DNA from: Cryptomeria japonica
Lineage: Eukaryota > Streptophyta > Pinopsida > Cupressales > Cupressaceae
DNA length: 64,000 bases
NCBI RefSeq assembly: GCF_030272615.1
Contig: NC_081412.1
Coordinates: 101,803,796 to 101,867,795 of the forward strand
Direction: 5' to 3'
Part shown: in pieces, positions 1 through 12,223 of the stretch
How positions within the stretch are numbered: the first letter of the stretch is position 1
Layout of the letters: each line of letters opens with the position of its first letter
Notes under the pieces: generated by a model
Database searches by the model: none
The model's input: the letters and a program-made list of their open reading frames with translations, nothing else
Told to the model about the DNA's origin: nothing
Program-made: the position numbers and the translations under genes

Positions 1-1517
1 ATGCATATTTCTACAACTTGACATACTATGGTCATATGTATTACCTCTTGGACAAATAACATTCTTATTTCTAGACCTCTTTATACATTCATCTACCCTA
101 TGACCATAATCTTTGCAAGAGAAGTAGTAGCTGGTAAATGATGGCATATGACTTACAAATTTATTCTGCCATGCATGAGGAGATCTCACTGGTTTCGTAT
201 CTCCATTTCCGCTTCTTCGAGGATGAATCTTGGATTATCCACACTCTGCAACTCTTCTTTTCCCACACTTGCCTTGTCTTTTGGGTGGTATAATCTCCTT
301 GATTTCTACTAGTAGGAGGTCTTCTATGTTGTCTTCTTTTGTTCTTACTTCTGATGAAGCTTTCTTTTCCCATCTTTCCTTTTCCTTTGGGATCTATATT
401 GTTGCTCTTTCTTGCAGCACCGCTCTTCATCCTTTGCTTCATGTCTTCACCGGTTTTGGTTAGATCAACCATCTTCTGAGGAGCATCTCTAACTATGAAG
501 ATCTGACCCTTGCAATTTCCATTTGAGGAGACAAATCTAATATCTTTGTGGGAGGTCTCCTTTCTTGTAGAGCACTCACCGGTACCACATCCTAATCCAC
601 CGGTATCCTTGGAATTTTTTTGCTTCTTCAACACTTTGTCCAAGGCATCACTGTTTCCATCAAACCAGATTCTTACCTTGAGCTCATCCTAACATTTCTC
701 AAGGTCATTTCAGAGACTCTCTATATCTCTTACTAGCTGTTGATGTTCCTTATCCTTTGCCTCTATCTTAGATACTAAATCATTACACCAACACAACTTG
801 GTGTCTTCTTGTTGAGTCTTTAACTCTGAGATACATTTCTCAAATTCTTCAAGGAATCTAATCAACTGATTTTGCTCCACAACTACATCATTCTTGAATA
901 ACTTGTATTCATTCCTCACTCTACTAAGCTCTTTGAGTGCACTTACAAGTTCTCCTTCAAGATCAAATTTGGCTTCATCTTCTTCTTTTCCTTCACTATC
1001 ACTGCCAAACACATCTCGCTAGTAGGAGTGATCTACATGATCATTCTCAAATGTGTGCCTCTCATCTTCTGATTCTTGAGCCATGAAGAGGTGGGTTTTG
1101 TTCTTCATCATTGTTGTGGTTGCTAACAGATCTGTCTTCATCATCTGCAAACATATGAGTTACATTTCTCATCCTATCTTCACAAACTGGTTCTGTAGTA
1201 GTAGGCTCATTCCCATAGAGCTTCTTCAATCTATCCCATAAGCTTTTTGCCTATTTGCATTTGTCCACCTATGAGGAAACATCATCTGATAACCCATAGA
1301 GTATAGCCTTCATTTCTACATCATTACACTGGTTTCTTCTTTCTGCATTTGAATCAGTGGGAGGACAGACTTTACTAGGGCAGCCATTGACAACTGACAT
1401 CCATACATCAAACCCTAAGGAGGATAGGTAGACTTCCATCCTACAACTCCAAATAGGTAAATTTGAACCATTGAGTACAGGAGTAGGGATTGACACAAAA
1501 AAAACCATTGTCTTCAA
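1..1517 (-). pseudogene. Copia element C1: gag-like region, broken
   Basis: Decayed Copia gag on the minus strand, read from 1517 down past the left edge. The N-terminal block (1517-1269) has the gag opening with a LPIWSCRMEVYL motif. A likely coiled coil follows (1012-710, about 100 residues rich in Glu, Lys and Leu), then a basic, Ser/Lys-rich stretch (643-161). At about 125-80 there is a zinc-knuckle remnant reading SCKDYGHRVDEC, where the first Cys of the C-x2-C-x4-H-x4-C pattern is Tyr. Several stops and frame changes separate the blocks, so it is not functional. In the family, gag forms the cytoplasmic particle and binds the RNA. Protease and the rest of pol lie to the left of the window. 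Gag with this coiled-coil layout occurs in several plant Copia lineages, and I do not assign one. Confidence 0.8.
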
Positions 1518-1564
1518 ATACTAGAATCTACTCAATAGAGAAAACTTATCAACATGCAACCTAG

Positions 1565-1577
1565 GCTTTGATACTAA
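1565..1577 (-). other. Primer-binding site of C1 (degenerate)
   Basis: Read on the minus strand this is TTAGTATCAAAGC, a decayed form of the initiator-Met tRNA primer site TTGGTATCAGAGC. It lies a few bases from the LTR end at 1582 and fixes the orientation of C1 (5' LTR on the right). Confidence 0.75.
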
Positions 1578-1581
1578 TTAT

Positions 1582-3497
1582 TGAACACCAGATGTCACTG
1601 AGAGGGCGGGTGAATCAGTGATTTCCAAACTTAACCCTTTTCTATCCTATGTGTGTATACAAGTTAATAGATCTAACATAAAGTAGAAATATTGGTTATA
1701 AGTAAGAATGATAAAAATGCAACCACACATAAAAGGGACACCACATAACACCTGACGTACGAGGAAAACCCAAGATGGGAAAAACCTCAGTGAGAAATGT
1801 TGTTGGAGTCTACTGCTCCAATCCAGCCTCACAATGAAACATTCAATTATAACATTTAGGGCACCAACCCAAGGAGAACCAACCCTTGCACTGAGCACCA
1901 ACTCAGTGATCTTCAATGAATATAATCAATTATAAAAGTAATATCTTTATTACAAAAGAACTTTGTAACTCTTATGCAAATATCTTCACCAGTTCTCCTC
2001 TCTCCAATTCTCTGCCGCTTCTCTGCTCACCTCTCTATTGCAACCTTATTTCCTGCTGCAACTCACTCTCTTCTCCATATCACTCTCTATTGCACCCTTA
2101 CCAGTTCAACCTTTTCTCCTTTTCTGTCGATTCTTCTCACTGTACACTATCGATTCTCAACTTGCTAGTTACTTCAGTTGCAGGCTTAACTTTGCATTGA
2201 TCTTCTCTATTTCTTCTCTGTAGGATTACTCTTCTCTTGGTCCTCTGCTGGTGAATTTTCTTTCTCACAGGTTCACACCACTATCAAACTCGATGATAGT
2301 TTGTCGGTTTATTTACCCTCACCAATTGTACTCTTCTCACTGGTTCTCTCTTGAATACATAATCACCATGATCTTCAAAGAACTTTCTGACTCGTTGACT
2401 CTTTGCTTCTCTTTCACTCTCTACCATTCATCACTGGCCTGCAGCATCATCACCCCTTCTATCATGAAAAGACATATTTATACCTGATTTTTCCCACCAT
2501 GACTTACATTCAAACTTCTAGTTCACTAGGGTTTCTTCATCGACCCTGAGGCAGATCAAATCCAATCAATTATTTGTCCAGAGATCGATCGCCTGCAACG
2601 GATCAATCAGACTCCACCAATCCTATTGCGTTCAAAACACGTTTTCCCTATTTGGCAAATACGACACCTTATTTGATTTACACTTGTCAAATACCTATGA
2701 AGCGATCATGCAGATAGCTTCACCTACCCTGATCAACACCTGGACTCTCAACCTTGATCATGAAGTTGTCAAATTAGATTTCTTTCCTCTGATCAATCTT
2801 GAGCCGCACTCTTCTTCTCTTCAACTCGTGAAACATGCTATCGACATTAATGTCGACCAGTCACCACCTATCTCACCGACAAAACTTTCACTCACCTATG
2901 CATGCATGCCACTTCACCTCCATGTGGCCCATTTTTCAGCATCAAAATTTTATAGATTGGTTATGTCAGTGAAGACAGGATCACCGACTAGCCACACAAC
3001 TAGTTTCATCTACTGGTTCATAGACCCTACCGGTTATACCCTAACCGACCTATCTTCACCCTTTCAGTTTGCTTCTCTTTCGATGGATCACCTAAACTAG
3101 TTAGGACACTTGCTAACCTACGTTATGTACATCTTCAATAGATGGGATCCTTTCACTTCTACACCTTGTTAGCATTATTGATAACATACTTACGGGCAAC
3201 CACCTTGATGATATCATGTCATTAATCTTCAACACACTCCATTTGTCTGCATCTATGGAAATACCTTGCCTACTTCATCAATAGGTAGGTTTTGCTATTA
3301 ACATGTTTATCAAATTGACAACCATATTCTTCAATCCTTATATCGACAACTCATCATTGTCTACTCGGCTAATCTAGTGCATATCTCTGATCTCATGCAC
3401 CTAAGGCAGCTTAGTGTTTCACCAGTTCATCTGGTGTGAGCCTTAAAACACTTGCCTTTAACTCTTTTATCATATCTCTGAGAATTATGATGCATTC
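1582..3497 (-). mobile_element. C1 5' LTR, 3' part
   Basis: This is the downstream part of the 5' LTR of C1. It ends next to the primer site and is cut at 3497 by the insertion of element B. The rest of the LTR is at 36405-36974. Without B and one copy of the CATTC duplication the LTR would be about 2.48 kb. Near its end it carries two blocks shared with the other Copia LTRs here: GATTCACCC..CTCTCAGT (about 1595-1620, minus) and GAGGTTTTTCCC..TTGGGTTTTCCTC (1761-1790, minus). No coding potential is seen; the open frames on both strands are short and low in complexity. Confidence 0.8.
3493..3497. repeat. Target-site duplication CATTC of element B (left)
   Basis: CATTC directly precedes the LTR end at 3498 and recurs at 36405-36409 directly after the other LTR end. 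The two copies are 32.9 kb apart, and both lie in what was one continuous C1 LTR. Confidence 0.85.
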
Positions 3498-4431
3498 TGT
3501 AGATAGGAAAATGGAATGCATCAAAGCAATATTAAACTAGCTCAACCACAAAAACTAGATTGCAATGATAAGAAATCCTAAAAAAATTCAATAAAGGCAT
3601 GAAGATGAAATACTAAAATAAAATGCAAACCAAAGCATGTATCTCCTTCATTGTTCCTCCATTGTCCTTCTTTCTCCTTCAAATTACTTTGTTTGTGGAA
3701 CTCACCTACAAGTGCAAAATGCAAGCAAGATTGACAAGATCAAAATTGTAGAATAAGGATACTAGAAGCATGGTTGATTGATAAATTTATTGAAGAAAAT
3801 CATCCAATTTATAGACAAATTGGAGAGAGGACAAGATTAGCATGAAGAGATTTGAAAGGAAATTCAAATCAAGAATGACAAATTAAGCACAAATTATGAC
3901 AAGATTGACATGCAAGATTGATTGACAAAAATTATGACAAATTATGACAAGATTAAAATGCCATTCCCATGACAAAAGGGAAGAGATAAAATAGCCTCCA
4001 TGATTGCAACAAATGGAAGCATAAACATAGGAGAAAATGAGGGAATGAAATTAGGGGGAAAAATTAGAGAAATTGAAGAAAATAGGAGAAATAGAAATTA
4101 GGTGAATTAATTAATAGGTTTTCATCCATTAATTAATTCATGAAAGAGACCTAGGACTAAATAAATAGATTTATTTAACCCACAAAGAAGAAGAAAAGGA
4201 TTAAATGAACAAATCATAAAACCCTAGAAATAAGAGGACAAGGAATTAGGTCAAGACAATAAGAAATTAATGTAGGTTCGATCATGATTCTAATTGACAA
4301 ATGACCAATGTTGATAAATGATTGAGACTGGTTGACAAAAATCAATAACAAGTTGACCAAGATTGACAAGGAGATCAAATTGATAGGCACCAATTGATGA
4401 GGAACAATGACTAATTGATCCAAATTGACAT
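3498..4431 (-). repeat. B 3' LTR, left piece
   Basis: Matches 34766-35714 of the intact 5' LTR closely along its whole length, then stops at 4431 where element A begins. The sequence up to the shared TGAT (4431-4434) follows B, and from GATGCATCC on it follows A's LTR. The other piece of this LTR is 26866-27547. No gene is seen. Confidence 0.87.
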
Positions 4432-7400
4432 GATGCATCCGGGATGTAAATGGGAAAACCCTTGTTGAAATTAATGCTAAAGAGTTTAGGATGGCATTTG
4501 GGCTTAATGAGTTCACAAACTTCCTAGAACCTATAAATTTCACATCTTTAGCCCAAATTTATGGTGCACAGAGGAGTCATCTCAGGAATGGGCCTCTCAA
4601 GGAACTTTTTGTGAAAATAGGACGGTTAACAGTTGTAGGACCTAACACACAAGAGCCCTTCTCATTAAGTATGTTTACCCTGAGGGCTAAAGGAATGTAC
4701 TGGGCACTTTGTCAAGTTCTAGGAGAAGATGCTGAAGCAAATATGCCGAATCATTACCTGCTAATGATTGCCAAGATTTTGAATCCTTCTCTTTCTATCA
4801 CATTTTATTATGCCTCTTTCATTGCCGATGCTATTCATGGAGGGTTAATAGGAATAAAGAATGGAAAGGTGGACAGACCTTTCGGATGGTATTCACTCCT
4901 AATGCACCTTTTTCTCTTCAAAGGAAGTGATTATTTTGCCAGTGGACTAGACCTGGTTAAGGAGAAGGAAGGAGAAAAAATGCCAGTACAATTATGGAGT
5001 ACTGTGTTGTCATGGGACAGAGAGGATGCTAGTTTTTTGAAGTTTGATAAATATTTTGCATCCAAAATAAGGACTCTCCTCTTCTCTGATAACCCAAGAG
5101 TCCCCAAGGTTCTTCTGGAATTCATAAGGCCAAACGAATTCGCAGAGAATATAAAAATTGTTCATAACTGGGGTGACATTTATTTATATCCAGTCTCCAC
5201 AGTTTTTAAAGTTTTTGGTTTCAGGGGCACTCCATTTTTGTTACCTTACCAGGTCCCTCTCAAAGTGGGAATAGCGGAGATCCTTAGGCAAATTGGTGGC
5301 CAACAAGAAGCAAAGTTGACAGGCAGAGGTAAAGGGACTATTTTCCCTGCAGCTACCATAGCCCACCAATTTGTAATAACAAAGAGAGGCTGGAACTGCT
5401 TTGAGGATTTCCTCAAACCTTATCATTTGTCCACTGTAGTGTCCAGGTGTGCTGATCCAGAGGACTTCTTCAACAGTGTGTTTAGAAAGAAGGTAGCATG
5501 TAGAGGTAGACCTTATCAATTCCAGTTTCCTGAAGACCTCATCAGAAATGAGTTTGATCTAGATGAGCAGGAGCTAAGGAAAGAAAAGTGGGTGGCTTAT
5601 AAGAAAGCCATGGATTTTGTGCATCAGTTTGATGCTAGCTATGACCCATTGTCTAGCTTCTTCCCACTAGAAGAGAAAATAAAGTTTTTGATTGTTTGCT
5701 TTGAGGATGTGATGCAAACACTGAAGGAGAAGAGGGAAGCTGTGATTAAAAGCAACCCTGAAAAAGCCAGAATGATCCTAAGCAGGTCAGCTTCCAGTAA
5801 AGCAATTCCTCCTGGTGATTACACACTGCACAAGAAATTAGGTTATAGTATGCTAGTGCCTACAACAGGGGAGCCCTCTACATCCAAAGGAAAGAGGAAG
5901 ATACAAGATGTCATTGACATCCAAGACAGCCCAAAGAAGCAAAGGGTGGGGAAGGAAGTGAAATCAGATACACCTTTGTATTCTCCATCCCAGTCCCCTA
6001 TCCATATAGGAGATGAACAAGCAGCAGCTGAATACCTCTTACAGTTGGGTAGTTTAGGGGAAATTGCATACACCTATGATGAAGTGGAGGAAGGGATGCC
6101 AAAAGAACCCATTGATGCTGAAATGGATATCACCTCTACTAAATTTAAAGGCCAGGAGTGGGATCCTGAGATAAAAAAGGCAAGTAGTGCCTTTCTAGCT
6201 GATGATAATTTTGTCACATCGGAAGCATTTATGCAATTCATTTGGAAATAGCATATAGATAGATATAATGCTAGATGTGAGACAAGAAAGGCTGAGCAGC
6301 CCAATAAAGATCCAGCCCAGTAAAGATTCAGTGTTGCAGTGGTAGAGAAGGAAGCCAAAGAAAAAGAGGCCCTCCAGATTAAGTTGGAAATAGTTTTAAA
6401 GGCCTATAACAGTGCCAAGGAGGAGGTAAGAGGTAAAGATAGCATCATTGCTAAATTGCAGAGCCAGTTGATGGGACAATACCAACAAGGTGAGTCTTCA
6501 ACACTGATGATTTCCACTTCTCCTGCAAGACCTCCACCTACTAGCCCTATCATTGAACTTCCACCATCTCTAGCACCTTCCAGCTCTCAGATGATTGAAA
6601 TCACTCCCCAGGAGTTAGAAAATTTGAAACAGGTTCATGCCTTATATGCAGAGAAATATGAGGAGAAAATAAGGGCTACAATTTCTAGTTTTGTAGATAC
6701 AGTAAATGTCTCATTGCTTTATAACAATGTAAGTAAAATTATGGAAATATGGAATGAGCTGAGGAGAGATAAGGCCATTTTGACACCCATTTTTGACAGA
6801 TGGAGGCCTAGGGAGCAAGATCTAGAGTTCATGTGTGTATCCTGTGATGAAGCAAGAGCCAATCCCATTATTAAATCCACTTCTAACGTCGCTAAAGTCT
6901 TAATGCAATTGGCAGCAGAGGTGGATAATGTGGATAGGAAGGCTAATTTGTGCAAGAAGGAGTACACTGATCAAGTTTTTGAGTTGCTCCCAGGAATTTT
7001 TGCTAATCAGGATCAGTTAAAAGACAAGTAGATATGGCTTAAGGAGATAGAAGCCAAATTGTCAGCAAGAGTTAAAGGAATCATTGATCTTGATGATACT
7101 TCTTTCTTTGTTGTGACAATACAAGAGATAGAAAAAATTAAGTCACATTATGGTTTTCTTAATTCAGAAGTCAACAAACTGAGGAATTCTTGGAAAAGGT
7201 TGACTAAAATTAAAGATGATATGATTAATTTTTCATGGCCGACAGAAGAGATATATAGTGAGTGGGAAACTAAATATGCCACCCAGGATCCAGAACAGTT
7301 GGAGAGCACCCCTGAAAAGACAGAAGAGATTGCAACCGAACAACATGTTGAAGTAATTGCAGAGGCTGAAAAGAGCTTGTAACTGCTTTTGCGAAAAGCT

Positions 7401-8320
7401 TGTAACCTCTTTATTTTGAAAGAAATTATTGTAACAAACTCTCCTCGAGAAGTCCGAAGCTTTGTGCATCCATATTGTTATAAATGGATACCAGGACTAA
7501 GGGAAAAGGGATCGCAAAAAAATTGTAAGAAAACGCTGCAGAAATTTATTTGAGCTTTTCTAAGTTTAATGGAGAATCAAAATTTCTTGTAATACTTTTT
7601 TGAACTAAATATCAATATACAGACCATCGGTTTTGAGTAAAGCTCTGTTTTGTCTTCAAGTTTGTTTGCAAATTTGTTTACTATTTTCATTCTGAATAAT
7701 CCAGGGTTGTTCTATTTGAATGGAATTGCAAAGCAATTTTAGTATAAGTGTTTGTTAGCTTTTCTCTTTAGGAGGGAAATTAAAGAGGTGGGGATCACTC
7801 ATACCAGTAAACTCTCTAGAATGAACTTTGAATTCTGATGACCATAGCTTGGTTTATAACGCTTGAGTTCTTGTAGGTGTCAGGCATATACAAGGATTGA
7901 TAGAAACCAAGTCGACGGGAAGCATAAAGATGTTTTGTTTGAGGAGTCTTATTTGAGTTTAGATGACTCTGTGACCTTGGATAAGGCACTGGTATTAAAT
8001 TGAAGTTGTTTATTGCATACTTTTGTTGATCAAAAATGTTGAACAAAAGTACAATTTCCATTCTTTGTTTTCAGTTGTTTTCAAGGTGAATAGACCCACT
8101 AGTTTTCTGGACTGGTTTACTATGGGTTTATGTTCGAAAGCGTGAATTTAATTCACAAAGGTATACCCACCTGGGCTCTGAGTAAGCCCGAAGTGTAGAA
8201 GGTCTAAACCTTGTCATATGTTGTCTTGAGAATTTCCTTATCTTTGATATCTCTTCTGCACCAAGATTTAAAACATATTATTTTGAGGATGATAAAGAGA
8301 ATCAGATTTTGAAGACAACA
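4432..8320 (+). repeat. A 5' LTR, truncated at its 5' end
   Basis: Collinear with 22993-26865 of the 3' LTR and ends with the same GAAGACAACA, followed by the primer site. The upstream part (about 2.4 kb, including the 277-bp repeats and TATA box seen in the 3' copy) is missing. The junction with B at 4431/4432 shares the bases GAT, and about 10-15 bp of B are also missing, which points to one deletion after insertion. The part after the reading frame (7383-8320) holds no gene. With its promoter region gone, this copy cannot start a full-length transcript. Confidence 0.87.
4434..7382 (+). pseudogene. LTR-encoded ORF of element A, copy 1 (truncated)
   Basis: One reading frame running through the 5' LTR for about 980 codons, broken by TAG at 6249, TAA at 6321 and TAG at 7029. 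It lacks the first 120 or so codons present in the 3' LTR copy. I do not recognise the family. The first part (to about 5650) looks like a globular domain with repeated aromatic/Gly motifs such as DRPFGWYSLLMHLF. A basic segment follows (about 5875-5970, KGKRK..SPKKQR) that could be a bipartite nuclear signal. Next comes a charged probable coiled coil (6339-6480), a Pro/Ser linker (6490-6600) and a second helical domain ending at 7382. Two stops in this copy or the other are CAG in the counterpart, so the ancestral frame was open. A gag-like or accessory role is possible but unproven. Confidence 0.7.
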
Positions 8321-8324
8321 AAAG

Positions 8325-8342
8325 TGGCGACTCTGCTGGGGA
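8325..8342 (+). other. Primer-binding site of element A
   Basis: TGGCGACTCTGCTGGGGA, four bases after the LTR end at 8320. It begins with the expected TGG and resembles the tRNA-Arg primer sites reported for Ogre/Tat elements (from memory, not searched). Confidence 0.8.
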
Positions 8343-8546
8343 GAGCTACAATCAAAATATAAGCATAGATCTGTGTTGAGGCTTGTAAAGAAAATTATTG
8401 TGTTTGTGGGTAAGACTGCTTGTTTTCATAATTCCCATAGTTCTGTGGGTGGTGACTCTATTACTTTGAACCAGTCCTTGTGAGGTACAATTTTTTCTAA
8501 AAAGAAGACAAGCAAGATGTAAGGAGCAAAAAACACGAGATCATTC

Positions 8547-10490
8547 ATGAAGAAACATCCTCGTGAAACTTTGCAAGAAGGTCTACCAGAACAGTCACGG
8601 AGAGGCCAGAAGAGATCTGTGTTGCATGAGCCATCAAATGCTGCTTGGGTGCAGAAAAACAATACTACTGGTAAGATGCTTGACCGACCTGTTTATGCAA
8701 AGTCTAATTCATCTTCCAGAGATTCAGAACATGATATCTTAGGTTTTCATTCAGGATTGTTTGGAAATATTGATGATGCACCTATTTTAAATCAAGATCT
8801 ATCTCATGCTAGTATTTTTGCTAAAGATAGAACCAGTTCAAATGTAATTAGGCACTTTGTTCCTAGGACAATTGATGGGAACATTAGTCTGATTGACATA
8901 GATCAAGTTAATGCATCAGACTCTGAAGAAAACTTCCCTGATGAGGATAAAGTGTCTCAAGAGATTGAAGATTTAAACAAAAGAGTCCATCATTTAATTT
9001 CCCTAAGAGCCCAAAAGGAGGCAAATAAGGAGAAGGAGGTTAAAGCCAAATTAATGGAAAGAGAAAGGCTTCTTAGATAGATAGCTGATCTTGAAATGCT
9101 TGCTAAGGAAAAAGAAAAAATTGATGAGGAAGGCCTCGTGATTAGGGAAATCATAATCCCTAAAACTAGACAAGCCTATAAGTCAGTAGCCTCGCCAATT
9201 AGGGAAGTATTAAATGACTCCCTGCCTCCTAAAGCCAATTTAGATAAAGGAAAACAGAAATGGGTAGATGATGGTATAGAGTCTAAAACTGCAGAAGAGA
9301 TCTCTCATAGGATTCTAGCACATGAGAGAGAGATGGAAAGGATGAGGAAGGAAAAGGAAGATCTCCAAATGGAATTGGAAAAGGCTAAGTTAGAAGCAGT
9401 GAATCAAGAAGTAAAAAGAAAGATTAACTACTTAAAGGCTCCCCCTATTATATTCCCATCAGAAGATCTTAGCAAGCCTAATCCCCAACACATTTCATTT
9501 CCTCGGGTTAATGCTCAACCTGCAGTACAGGCCAATATTGCCTCGGTAAGCCAATTACCTATGAATAAGCAGTACACCCCAGCACCTCAATCTCCAATCC
9601 CAAAAGCTAAAATGACTATGGGAAATAACAGTGCTATTACCCCTTTTCAAAGAAGGCCAATCAATCTAGAACAATATAGGCAATTGTTTTTTGATGGGAT
9701 CCCAGGGTATCCGAATCATGTTCCCACTAAGTTAAGAGACAGACTTCATAAATTTGCTGGGAACAATGCAATTAGTGCTGAGGAACATTTGAAATCTTTT
9801 GGGGATTTAATAAATGATTATGAGATAGTAGATGAAGATGTTATTATGAAATTGTTTGTTCAATCCCTAGTTGATGATGCAAGAGATTGGTACAAAGGTC
9901 TTCCAGTAAGTAGCATAGGTTCATGGGAAGATTTTAAAAATTGTTTTCAAGAGCAGTATGGTGACAAGACTAATGTAAGTTTCATGCTAAATGAGTTCAA
10001 TAACATTAGAAAATCTAAAAATGAAATAGTCACTGATTTTAATGCCAGATTCCAAAAATCCATGCACAAATTGTATCAAGTGATGAGGCTAGATGATAAC
10101 ATGTGTCTTAACACATACTAAAATGCATTTGATTCCAAGATGGCCTATATCTTAAGAGATAAAAATCTCCATAATTTGAGAGATTCTTTTAGAATTTCCA
10201 TAAATGTAGAAAGTAATAGAAAAGCATCTGGGAAATTAGGAAGGAGGACAGATGGTAGATTATGGCAAGAAACCAAACAGCAACCCAATAAAGTTGCTAA
10301 AGAGGATGACAAAATAGAGAAGTTGGTTACTGCCATGAAAGATTTGACTGCCAAGGTTAACAAAAATGATAAGCCCCATTATAACTAGCAAGATAGACCT
10401 CCTAGATTACATGATATGCCATATAATACAAATTGGAAGGATGATAAACCCCAAACTAAGAACCCAAAACTATCCAAAGTCAAGACACAC
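8547..10490 (+). pseudogene. Element A gag
   Basis: Gag of a Tat/Ogre-like Gypsy element. It starts at ATG 8547, about 200 bases after the primer site, and keeps one frame to about 10490, broken by TAG at 9078, TAA at 10119 and TAG at 10386. The N-terminal part is acidic and Ser-rich, followed by coiled-coil segments (about 8960-9080 and 9290-9430) and a Pro/Gln linker. The retrotransposon gag domain is at about 9650-10120, with the typical SAEEHLKSFGDLIN and DDARDWYKGLP motifs. The frame then ends and resumes in the +2 frame at 10499, so there is a frameshift between gag and protease. Gag would form the particle; this copy is dead. Confidence 0.85.
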
Positions 10491-10498
10491 CTGATCCT

Positions 10499-11728
10499 TT
10501 GAAAGGGAAAACTGTTCACAATATAGAAAATACTCCTTGGTGTATTGCTTGTGATGGACCACATTCCCCTCATCGGTGTGCAGTGGCTCAAGCTTTGGAA
10601 CAATCTATGAGACCAGAAGCAGAGCCTGACATTAATATGTTTGAAACCATCATAGAAAGTGATGAGGAATCTGTGCAAAATGAATACAGTGATGTGCTAG
10701 ATAATGAAAAGTTAGTGCAAGGACAATTAGCCTTAGGTAGGCATCCCACATTAAATGTGGTAACAATTGAAGATGAAGAGGTTCATCTTAGGAAGTCTAG
10801 TGAGGAAGAAGTTAAAAATCTCACAAAGGTTGCAATCGCCAAAGCAAAACATAACTATAATTTGAGAAGCACCAAGAGAGATACTGATCAAGGTGAGTCG
10901 GGTTCTATGTTTGTAAAAGAAGTCACAAAAAAGGGGGCATTAAGCAGTGCCACTACTTTTCCTAAAGTTAGTCAAGGAAAAGAGGAACAAGTTAAAGATA
11001 TACCTAAAGGTATAGATGATAAAAATGTTGGTGATGTGCAAGGAGCAGAGACTGTGAAAAAGACAAATCAATCCAAAACAGAAAGAGTTAGGGTTAATAT
11101 TGAAAAATGCAATAATTCTACATTTGATATGGCCCAAGCTTTAACTCAAATGAAAGTCACTGTTCCATTAATAGAATTGCTAAAGATTAAAAAACATAAG
11201 GATGCAGCTTTGTCTTTATTTTCTGGTCTATCTAATAGTGACACAGTATTACCCACTGGTTTAGCCAAAGTTGGAAAGGATCAAGAGTTCCGAACCCCAG
11301 AGGTTTATGTTGGAACCACTATCACTCAAGAGCCTTCTCAGGTGGATCCCTTCTATGTTACTTTGTTAGTCAATAACCGGTTGATCAAAAATTGCATGAT
11401 AGATTCAGGAGTAGCTGCTAATGTAATGCCCTATGGTGTTATGAAAGAATTAGGGTTATCAGTAACCACTGTGTATAAGAAATGCTATGCCATGGATAAC
11501 AGAGAAGTACCTGTGATAGGTACAATGAAAGATGTAGAAGTAAAAATAGCAGCATTTCCTGAAGCCACTTACAAAATGGATGTTATTGTTACTGATACTA
11601 AACCCCACTATGGTATGTTACTTTCCAAGCAGTGGGTAGCAGCAGTAGGGGGAAATGTTCAACTAGACTTATCTTATGCTACCATTCCTATTGGTGGTAA
11701 TCAGGTCAAATTATACAGAGAACCATGA
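10499..11728 (+). pseudogene. Element A zinc knuckle and aspartic protease
   Basis: Begins with a zinc-knuckle variant WCIACDGPHSPHRC (C-x2-C-x3-H-x4-C, one residue shorter than usual in the middle). A long Lys/Glu-rich linker follows, then an aspartic protease with the active-site motif MIDSGVAANVMP at about 11395-11430 and a GMLLSKQWV block near the end. The catalytic Asp-Ser-Gly is intact. The frame is closed by TGA at 11726 but carries on unchanged into the RNase H at 11762, so a CGA-to-TGA change is likely. The protease would cut the polyprotein inside the particle. Confidence 0.85.
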
Positions 11729-11761
11729 GCTCCTAGGGTAATTGAAAATGTAGACCCTAGT

Positions 11762-12223
11762 ATGCTTAATTGTATGATTGATGTAGATTTAGATAATTTT
11801 AGACTTCAACCAATTTCACCTCAATTGAAGAATACTGACCCCATTGTAGTCAAGCTACAAGCACAGCAGTATGGGTTGTGGCAGATGTATTTTGATGGAG
11901 CTTGTTCCAAAGAAGGATCTGGAGCAGGGGTTCTTTTTGTATCCCCGTCAGGTATAACTTTTAAATACTTATTTTTATTGGTATTCCAGTGCACAAATAA
12001 TACTGCAGAGTATGAAGCCTTACTACTAGGACTTGAGGTTGCAAAAAGGCATGGAATCCAATTGTTGAAAGTAATGGGGGATTCAAAATTGGTTGTCTCT
12101 CAGGTGAGATCCAAATATGCATCCAAGAATGATAAATTGAAGCAGTATAAGCATGCTGTTTGGGATGTTATTGAGCATTTTGATGCGTTTTCTATTAATT
12201 GGATAGAGTGAACAAAAAATATC
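11762..12223 (+). pseudogene. Element A extra RNase H (archaeal-like type), upstream of RT
   Basis: RNase H domain of the kind found as a second RNase H in Tat-group Gypsy elements. Visible motifs are YFDGACSKEGSGAG (first Asp), NTAEYEALLLGLE (Glu), MGDSKLVVSQV (Asp), and the C-terminal helix that continues past a TGA at 12209 as NIMADFLANVAL. All main catalytic positions look present. It lies in the same frame as protease before it and reverse transcriptase after it. Tat elements are usually described with this domain between the Gypsy RNase H and integrase; here it precedes the reverse transcriptase. It would remove the RNA strand during cDNA synthesis. Confidence 0.85.
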
